NCBI GenBank assembly: GCA_900757905.1
Contig: CAAEPN010000009.1
Coordinates: forward strand, 1-11,798
DNA length: 11,798 nucleotides
Direction of reading: 5' to 3'
DNA from: Clostridia bacterium
GTDB taxonomy: Bacteria > Bacillota > Clostridia > Oscillospirales > CAG-382
The notes below the pieces were generated by a model. It was not told the origin of the DNA and made no database searches. It saw nothing but the letters and a program-made list of their open reading frames with translations. This document shows, piece by piece, positions 7,344 to 11,798 of the stretch; position 1 is the stretch's first letter, and the number at the start of each line of letters is the position of its first letter. The translations under genes and the position numbers were made by a program.

Positions 7344-7915
7344 TTTTCCGCACGCTCCCGTATCACTTTTGCCGGAACGCCGCCGACAATGCTGTTTGGC
7401 GAAACATCGTGTGTCACCACTGCACCGGTGCCGACAACAGAGCCGGATCCGATATGCCGTCCCATAAGAACAGTCGCTTTTGCGCCGATCCAAACATTAT
7501 CCTCGATTACAATTTTTCCGGTCAACAGCGGCTGCTGCTTAATGGGAAGCGCATGATCGGCAAAAGAATGGCTGGTCGATAAAATCGAAACGCCATGCGC
7601 GACAGACACGTTGTTTCCAATGCAAATACCGCCAAGCCCCTCTATATAACACATCGGATGAACCGATACGTTGCTTCCGAAACGGATATTTTCCGGATTG
7701 TGAAGATAAACGTCCTCATAAACGGCAACATTATCACCGATACCGGAGCAGAGCGTTTTTAACAGCGCATAGCGTATTACAATGCCTTTTATGCCTTTGG
7801 TTTTCCGGTGATGCACCAACAGTTTTTTGCGAACATTTTTAGGAAACAGCGCGTAAAATCCAGTTATAAAGCGAATGGCCCATTTGAATTTCTGAAACTT
7901 TTCTCTTCCGGTCAT
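7340..7915 (-). CDS. Hexapeptide-repeat acyltransferase (WcaF/LbH family O-acetyltransferase)
   Basis: A 191-residue left-handed beta-helix acyltransferase, likely acetyl-CoA dependent. After a basic N-terminal helix region (1-55), imperfect hexapeptide repeats run from about 58 to 180 (IGDNVAVYEDV, IRFGSNVSVH, ICIGNNVSVAHG, IVIEDNVWIGAKATVL, IGSGSVVGTGAVVTHDV). ILSTSHSF places the expected catalytic histidine at H116, and the C-terminal IVGGVPAKVIRER is the standard cap. It should O-acetylate (less likely N-acetylate) a sugar of the repeat unit in the cytoplasm, before export. The ATG at 7915 has AAGGA 6 nt upstream and overlaps the epimerase stop as ATGA; its own stop overlaps the next start as TTGA, so three genes are tightly coupled. 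The family call is firm; the acceptor sugar is unknown. Confidence 0.92.
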   Translation of the reverse strand: MTGREKFQKFKWAIRFITGFYALFPKNVRKKLLVHHRKTKGIKGIVIRYALLKTLCSGIGDNVAVYEDVYLHNPENIRFGSNVSVHPMCYIEGLGGICIGNNVSVAHGVSILSTSHSFADHALPIKQQPLLTGKIVIEDNVWIGAKATVLMGRHIGSGSVVGTGAVVTHDVSPNSIVGGVPAKVIRERAEN

Positions 7916-8886
7916 AGGTTTTCCTTATACCATTCAATGGCTTCGTTCAAGCCGCTTGCAAAATCGTAATCCGGGTCATAGCCCAACAGCTTCCGCGCTT
8001 TGGAAATATCCGCATTGGAGTGCTTGATATCGCCTTTGCGGTCAGGACCGAAATGCGGCTCGATATCCTTGTCCAGCGCCTTGGTGAGCGTGTGATAGAT
8101 GTCAATAAGATATTCTCTGCCGCCATAGGCAATGTTGAAAGCTTCGCCAGCCGCTTCGTGCGGCGCAAGGCAGGCCTTGAGATTGGCTTCGATGACATTT
8201 TCAATATAGGTAAAATCGCGGCTTTGTCTGCCGTCACCGTTAATCGTGGGCGCTTCGTTTTTCATGAGAAGCAGGATAAACTTCGGAATGACAGCCGCAT
8301 ATGCGCCGTTCGGGTCCTGACGGCGGCCGAATACGTTGAAATAGCGCATGCCGTAGGTATCAAGCCCGTAATGCATGGTGTATAACTTCGCCCACTCTTC
8401 GTCACACCTTTTGGTGAGCGCATACGGCGAAAGCAGATTGCCCTCACGTCCTTCGGTCTTTGGCAGATTCGGTTCATCCCCATAGACCGACGAGGACGAC
8501 GCGTATACGAATTTTTTTACGCCGTTCTGCCGTGCCGCCTCCAACATGTTAAGCGTACCTTCGATGTTGTTCCGGCAATAGAAAAGCGGCATTTCCAACG
8601 AACGCGGCACACTGCCCCATGCCGCCTGATTGAGTACGAAATCTGCGCCCTCGCAGGCTCTCATACAGGTGTCAAGGTCTTTGATGTCGCCCTTTATAAA
8701 TTCATAATTCGGATCGTCTGCAAACAACTCGACATTGCTCATTTTTCCGGTTGATAGGTCGTCTAAGCAGCGTACCCGATATCCGAGCTTTAAAATCGCT
8801 TCGCAGAGATTCGAGCCGATAAAGCCGGCGCCGCCGGTGACGAGAAACAGGGAGTTTTCCGGAAACTTCAGATGCTTGTAGCCCAT
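7912..8886 (-). CDS. UDP-N-acetylhexosamine 4-epimerase (WbpP/TviC-like, extended SDR)
   Basis: A 324-residue extended short-chain dehydrogenase/reductase. Residues 16-24 (VTGGAGFIG) bind NAD; LDDLSTGKMSNVE (41-53) is the adenosine-side loop; QAAWGSVPRSLE (87-98), ASSSSVYGD (129-137) and Y155-x3-K159 form the active site; GMRYFNVFGRRQDPNGAY (179-196) and SRDFTYIENVIEANL (222-236) are highly characteristic of WbpP/TviC-type epimerases acting on UDP-GlcNAc/GalNAc and their uronic acids. It should interconvert the 4-OH configuration, giving the galacto form. The start at 8886 follows GGAG by 8 nt; the frame extends to 8937, but that part lies inside the dehydrogenase gene and would precede the normal N-terminus. 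Only one base separates it from the dehydrogenase stop. The pairing with a TviB/WbpO-type dehydrogenase strongly suggests UDP-GalNAcA synthesis. Substrate preference (acetylated or not) is inferred. Confidence 0.9.
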   Translation of the reverse strand: MGYKHLKFPENSLFLVTGGAGFIGSNLCEAILKLGYRVRCLDDLSTGKMSNVELFADDPNYEFIKGDIKDLDTCMRACEGADFVLNQAAWGSVPRSLEMPLFYCRNNIEGTLNMLEAARQNGVKKFVYASSSSVYGDEPNLPKTEGREGNLLSPYALTKRCDEEWAKLYTMHYGLDTYGMRYFNVFGRRQDPNGAYAAVIPKFILLLMKNEAPTINGDGRQSRDFTYIENVIEANLKACLAPHEAAGEAFNIAYGGREYLIDIYHTLTKALDKDIEPHFGPDRKGDIKHSNADISKARKLLGYDPDYDFASGLNEAIEWYKENL

Positions 8887-8887
8887 T

Positions 8888-10207
8888 TTATAATCTCCAA
8901 TACTTGTATCCGTCTGCAAGAAGTTTGTTCTTGTCAAGCACGCCCTTAACGTCGATGATCACTTTTTTGTCGTTCGGCACGTCCTTGAACATGGCGGCAA
9001 GCGCTCCGTCGGACAATTCCTTAAATTCTTTATGCGCTACCGCGACAATCACAAGGTCAAGTTCTTTGAGATCGGAAAGCGGTACGAGATCAACGCCGTA
9101 GAAGCGCTTCGCGTCGGACGCGTCGGCCACCGGGTCGCAGACGACCGGCGTAATGCCGTATTCCCGAAGCTCCACTAAAATGTCGTTTACCTTGCTGTTG
9201 CGCGCGTCAGGACAGTCCTCCTTGAAGGTGATGCCAAGACAGCCGACCTTAGCCTTACGGATAGACACATCTGCGCGGATAAGCTGCTTGACAGCCTGTT
9301 CCGCCACATATTTGCCCATGTCGTCGTTAATGCGGCGGCCGGAAAGAATGATCTGACTGTGATAGCCGAACTGCTCCGCACGGTAGGTCAGATAGTAGGG
9401 ATCAATACCGATACAGTGTCCGCCCACAAGCCCCGGACGAAAGTTGAGAAAATTCCACTTTGTTCCGGCAGCCTCCAAGACCTCTAACGTATCGATTCCC
9501 ATTTTGTTGAAAATGATTGAAAGCTCATTCATAAAGGCGATATTGATATCACGCTGGCTGTTTTCGATGACCTTGGCAGCCTCGGCTACCTGAATTGAGG
9601 ATGCCTTATGTACGCCGGCCTCCACTACGATCTTATAGATATTTGCAATTTCCTCTAACGACTCTTCGTCTATGCCGGAAACGATTTTCTTTATGGTAGT
9701 CAGGCGATGTACTTTATCGCCGGGATTGATGCGTTCCGGCGAATAGCCGACCTTGAAATCCTTGCCGCATATCAGACCCGATTCGCGTTCCAAGACCGGA
9801 ATGCACAGTTCCTCCGTCACACCCGGATAAACGGTCGATTCATAAACCACGATAGCGCCGCGCGTGAGGTTTCGTCCGACAGTCTCGCTCGAACGTACAA
9901 CTGGCGTAAGATCCGGCGTGGTATCGGCGTTGATGGGCGTCGGTACGGCAACAATAATGAATTTTGCTTCTTTAAGCCGTGTTTCATCCGAAGTCCAATC
10001 CACCGAGCAAGCTCTGATCGCGTCGTCGCCAACCTCCATAGTCGGGTCGGTGCCGCGCTTATATGCTTCGATTTTCTCCTTATTGATATCAAACCCGATG
10101 ACATCAACATGCTTGGAAAATTCGACAGCAATGGGCATTCCTACATAGCCAAGTCCGACAAGTGCAATTTTTTCTTCTCTGCGGACGATTTTTTCGTAAA
10201 GTGACAT
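8888..10207 (-). CDS. UDP-N-acetylhexosamine 6-dehydrogenase (TviB/WbpO family)
   Basis: A 439-residue NAD-dependent nucleotide-sugar dehydrogenase that oxidises C6 of UDP-HexNAc to the uronic acid in two steps. Visible features are the Rossmann motif GLGYVGMP (18-25), VPTPIN (88-93), YESTVYPGVTEE (122-133), GYSPERINPGDK (154-165), AEAAKVIENSQRDINIA (208-224), the catalytic cysteine C265 in GLVGGHCIGIDPYYL (259-273) and LGITFKEDCPDARNSKV (324-340) of the C-terminal domain. These strings match the TviB (Vi antigen) and WbpO (P. aeruginosa O6) group rather than UDP-glucose dehydrogenases. The length is normal and no catalytic residue is missing. The ATG at 10207 has AAGGGG about 9 nt upstream, and the gene follows the first glycosyltransferase by 41 bp. 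With the epimerase immediately downstream it should supply UDP-GalNAcA, or UDP-GlcNAcA as intermediate. Which of the two enzymes acts first is not readable from sequence. Confidence 0.92.
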   Translation of the reverse strand: MSLYEKIVRREEKIALVGLGYVGMPIAVEFSKHVDVIGFDINKEKIEAYKRGTDPTMEVGDDAIRACSVDWTSDETRLKEAKFIIVAVPTPINADTTPDLTPVVRSSETVGRNLTRGAIVVYESTVYPGVTEELCIPVLERESGLICGKDFKVGYSPERINPGDKVHRLTTIKKIVSGIDEESLEEIANIYKIVVEAGVHKASSIQVAEAAKVIENSQRDINIAFMNELSIIFNKMGIDTLEVLEAAGTKWNFLNFRPGLVGGHCIGIDPYYLTYRAEQFGYHSQIILSGRRINDDMGKYVAEQAVKQLIRADVSIRKAKVGCLGITFKEDCPDARNSKVNDILVELREYGITPVVCDPVADASDAKRFYGVDLVPLSDLKELDLVIVAVAHKEFKELSDGALAAMFKDVPNDKKVIIDVKGVLDKNKLLADGYKYWRL

Positions 10208-10248
10208 GTTTTATCCCCTTAATATACCGTTTCCTGTATTTTTCGATG

Positions 10249-11352
10249 TTATACTCCCATGGCGCGGCAAATGGTGTCATTGACCTTGTCCACATCGAAT
10301 TTTTCTTCGACGAGTTTACGGCCGCTTGCCCCCATTTTTTTCACTGAGCCGGGATCCTGTATCAGCTCTTCCATACGGCGTACCAAAGCCGGAACATCCT
10401 TGACCGGAACCAAATAGCCGTTTTCGCCGTCGATAACAGTCTCTCTGCAGCCCGGCGCGTCGGTAGTCAGAACCGCTCGTCCGCAAGCCATGGCTTCGAG
10501 TACCGCTTTGGGCGTTCCCTCGCGATAGGATGGCAAAACGAAAATGCTGCATTCGGCAAGATACGGACGCACATCCATCTGTTCGCCGAAATATTCGATG
10601 ACTCCATCGTCAATGTACGGCTTCAATTCCTCCGGCGTCAAGGCGCTCGGATTGGTGTCATACGGCCCGACAAGTAAGAATCGAACCTCCGGAAAGCGCT
10701 CTTTTACCGATTTTGCCGCTTGCAGGTATTCGCCGACACCCTTGTCCCGTATCAATCGGCTGACGCACAAAAACACCGGCTTTTCCGGCAAAGGCACAAG
10801 CTTGAATCGATTGAGATTGACGCCTGAGCCGTTCAGCATAACGACCGAATCTGCCGAGATGATCTTATTTTCGGTAAAAACTTTGACATCGTCGGGATTC
10901 TGGAAGAAGACTTTTTCAGCGTGCTTCATGCTGACGCGATATTCCGTTTTCAGCACCACGCGAACGACACTCGCCTTGATGCCTGAAGACAGAAAAACCG
11001 AACCGACGCCTGCAATCAAGGGATAGGCGCCGATTCCGAGCTTATGTGCCGCCATGCCGCCGTAAATGACTGTTTTTGCCTGATAGGTAAAAACCTTGTC
11101 GGGACGTTCTGTAGCTAAGACCCGTTTGAGCGCCCGATAGGTTTCGAGGTCTTTGATCGGATTGGTTCCATTTTTCTGCACCGGAACGGAAAGATAGCGA
11201 ATGCCGCTCTTGCGGAATTCTTCCGCCCATTTGCTTTCCGGCTCGTTTCCGATGGCAATGACGGTGCTTCCGCGGCGAATAAATTCCAACATCATATCCA
11301 TCCGAAACCAGAAAAGGGAGGGAGTGTGGCTTGATATTACAGCGATTTTCAT
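10249..11352 (-). CDS. GT4 glycosyltransferase (PglA/TviE-like), first gene of the operon
   Basis: A 367-residue GT-B retaining glycosyltransferase of family GT4. The N-terminal domain starts MKIAVISSHTPSLFWFR and includes FTYQAKTVIYGGMAA (88-102) and IAGVGSVFLS (113-122), typical of a subgroup that adds GalNAc or similar sugars to undecaprenyl-diphosphate-linked acceptors. The C-terminal domain has NGSGVNLNRF (174-183), CVSRLIRDKGVGEYL (196-210, with R199 and K204), and E278-X7-E286 in SYREGTPKAVLEAMACGRAV. No membrane segment is evident; it should act at the cytoplasmic face. The ATG at 11352 has AAGGA 8 nt upstream and is the first coding region after the operon promoter, behind a leader of about 155 nt. 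As the promoter-proximal transferase it may add the second sugar, possibly GalNAc or GalNAcA, but the donor is inferred from context only. Confidence 0.9.
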   Translation of the reverse strand: MKIAVISSHTPSLFWFRMDMMLEFIRRGSTVIAIGNEPESKWAEEFRKSGIRYLSVPVQKNGTNPIKDLETYRALKRVLATERPDKVFTYQAKTVIYGGMAAHKLGIGAYPLIAGVGSVFLSSGIKASVVRVVLKTEYRVSMKHAEKVFFQNPDDVKVFTENKIISADSVVMLNGSGVNLNRFKLVPLPEKPVFLCVSRLIRDKGVGEYLQAAKSVKERFPEVRFLLVGPYDTNPSALTPEELKPYIDDGVIEYFGEQMDVRPYLAECSIFVLPSYREGTPKAVLEAMACGRAVLTTDAPGCRETVIDGENGYLVPVKDVPALVRRMEELIQDPGSVKKMGASGRKLVEEKFDVDKVNDTICRAMGV

Positions 11353-11508
11353 AGTTTGATCCTTAGTTAAAGCGCGTTTTTACCGGTTTTCCCGGAACTT
11401 GCCGAGGTCGGCTATCCCTATTTTTAAAGGTTTGTAATACGGTTTGAACTATGTGCAGCCTTGCGTGAGACATAATCGCAGCCGTATAAAAATAGCGCTA
11501 TTTATTCA
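11353..11508 (-). promoter_or_regulatory. Structured 5' leader of the polysaccharide operon
   Basis: Between the predicted start of transcription and the first ATG lie about 155 nt. Visible elements on the minus strand, 5' to 3': a 14-bp palindrome (11490-11503); a stem ATACGG / CCGTAT (11482-11487 with 11437-11442) enclosing a second stem ATTATGT / ACATAGT (11470-11476 with 11448-11454); a GCCG..CGGC hairpin (11401-11412); a CCGG-GAAAA-CCGG hairpin (11383-11395). No U-tract follows any of them, so no attenuator is evident. A 36-codon open frame, ATG at 11473 to TAA at 11363, spans most of the leader and its stop overlaps the AAGGA of the first gene; it has no ribosome binding site of its own, so translation is doubtful. 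No known riboswitch class is convincingly recognised. Confidence 0.45.
11490..11503. promoter_or_regulatory. 14-bp perfect palindrome just downstream of the operon start site
   Basis: AAATAGCGCTATTT is its own reverse complement. It lies at about +5 to +18 relative to the predicted transcription start, a classic roadblock or repressor position. A hairpin of 5 A/U pairs around GCGC would be weak as RNA, so a dimeric DNA-binding protein site is the likelier reading. The cognate regulator is unknown; the XRE protein encoded at 164-949 is one candidate, without direct evidence. Confidence 0.45.
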
Positions 11509-11514
11509 CATAAT

Positions 11515-11543
11515 ATCATACTATTAAAATGCGATTTTGTCAA
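11515..11543 (-). promoter_or_regulatory. Sigma-A promoter of the polysaccharide operon
   Basis: On the minus strand a perfect -35 TTGACA (11538-11543) is separated by 17 bp (AT-rich apart from one GCG) from TATGAT (11515-11520), 5 of 6 bases of the -10 consensus. Transcription should start near 11508. It is the only strong promoter seen ahead of the nine-gene operon; the gaps inside the operon (1, 30, 31, 41 and 47 bp, or overlaps) contain no comparable element. The bases at the -35, TGACAAA, also match 6 of 7 positions of the TGNCGAA Spo0A box. Confidence 0.88.
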
Positions 11544-11612
11544 TACATTTTCTCTCATATTTCACTTTACTCTTGTCCGTAACTGTCAAAAATGCAGATT
11601 TTTGCGCTCAAG

Positions 11613-11648
11613 TTCGACACCCTTCGACACAAATCTTGCCATTCGACA
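11613..11648 (-). promoter_or_regulatory. Three tandem TGTCGAA repeats, candidate Spo0A boxes
   Basis: On the minus strand TGTCGAA occurs three times in the same orientation, at 11642-11648, 11623-11629 and 11613-11619. The last two are spaced exactly 10 bp centre to centre and share an extra 5' GT (GTGTCGAA); the first is 19 bp further upstream. TGTCGAA is the established core of the Spo0A box in endospore formers, and a 10-bp head-to-tail pair is the arrangement bound by a Spo0A dimer. The boxes sit about 108 to 137 bp upstream of the predicted start. A 6-of-7 match on the opposite strand (TGTCAAA, 11584-11590) lies between them and the promoter. The repeats are certain; binding by Spo0A is inference. 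Confidence 0.65.
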
Positions 11649-11798
11649 GTGGAATCCCGCCAATATCGATGATTGTGTGAACGAATGGTCTATTGTACGT
11701 AGATTTTACATAGGCTTTCGTTACGCTTAATTCAAATATGTGAATTATACCGGTATTTTATGAACGAAATAATAATCCGGCGAAATATGGGTGTAAAT
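11649..11798. other. Upstream intergenic segment, no gene recognised
   Basis: This AT-rich stretch holds no supportable gene on either strand. It contains a 20-bp inverted repeat TAATTCA-6-TGAATTA (11728-11747) next to a 10-bp palindrome ATACCGGTAT (11746-11755). On the minus strand GGTATAAT resembles a -10 element but lacks a recognisable -35. The window ends before any upstream gene can be identified, so a divergent or upstream neighbour is possible. Confidence 0.4.

Noticed and set aside
7344..7493. 50-residue N-terminal extension of the glycosyltransferase read from 7493
   Set aside because: It is Cys/Arg-rich, overlaps the conserved C-terminus of the acetyltransferase in another frame, and precedes the expected first beta strand of the GT-B fold.
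8887..8937. 17-residue N-terminal extension of the epimerase
   Set aside because: It is read across the end of the dehydrogenase gene; the ATG at 8886 has GGAG at the right distance and gives the usual N-terminus before the Rossmann motif.
9707..10204. 165-codon plus-strand frame opposite the dehydrogenase gene
   Set aside because: It is antisense to a fully conserved TviB/WbpO coding region, resembles no family I recognise, and has no ribosome binding site; it is a shadow frame.
11353..11508. Cyclic-di-GMP-I (GEMM) riboswitch in the operon leader
   Set aside because: Short strings such as ACGCAA and ATAGCC recall the motif, but the GGCAAACC segment, the tetraloop/receptor hairpin and the GGTTGCC-like 3' part are missing. 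A covariance-model search with RF01051 would settle it.
11760..11798. Plus-strand open frame running off the window (ATG at 11760)
   Set aside because: Only 13 codons, with no ribosome binding site and no recognisable residues; too little to call a gene.

Overview
The window reads as one polysaccharide-biosynthesis operon plus a small regulator gene, all on the minus strand, from a member of the Bacillota (class Clostridia is most likely). The basis is strong AAGGA/GGAGG-type ribosome binding sites, textbook TTGACA-17-TATGAT and TTGATT-17-TATAAT promoters, occasional TTG starts, an EpsG-type polymerase, and three exact copies of the Spo0A box (TGTCGAA) upstream of the operon. No rRNA, tRNA, CRISPR array or transposase was seen, so the genus cannot be fixed.

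Layout in transcription order (high to low coordinates). 11798-11353 is a non-coding control region with three TGTCGAA repeats (11613-11648), a promoter (11515-11543), a 14-bp palindrome at the start of transcription (11490-11503) and a structured leader of about 155 nt. Nine genes follow with almost no space between them: GT4 glycosyltransferase (11352-10249), TviB/WbpO-type UDP-sugar 6-dehydrogenase (10207-8888), WbpP/TviC-type UDP-HexNAc 4-epimerase (8886-7912), hexapeptide acetyltransferase (7915-7340), a GT4-like glycosyltransferase (7343-6054), a Cys-cluster GT4 glycosyltransferase (6006-4792), EpsG/Wzy-type polymerase (4795-3716), Wzx-type flippase (3685-2372) and a PF14907-type nucleotidyltransferase (2340-1165). 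A nested hairpin terminator with a U-tract closes the operon (1154-1085). A separate promoter (1021-993) then drives an XRE-family regulator (949-164), and a cluster of strong inverted repeats fills 162-1.

How the genes work together (inference from families): the dehydrogenase and epimerase should convert UDP-GlcNAc to UDP-N-acetylgalactosaminuronic acid, an acidic sugar precursor. Three glycosyltransferases build a repeat unit on a lipid carrier and the acetyltransferase decorates it or its precursor. Wzx flips the unit and the EpsG-like protein polymerises it. The first-sugar phosphotransferase and the chain-length/tyrosine-kinase pair are absent, so they must be supplied from elsewhere. 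The role of the terminal nucleotidyltransferase is unknown.

The observations most worth following are the tandem Spo0A boxes, which suggest a polysaccharide tied to the sporulation/biofilm switch; the orphan nucleotidyltransferase; two junctions where a TTG start overlaps the upstream TGA stop as TTGA; and the palindromic extragenic element at the window edge.
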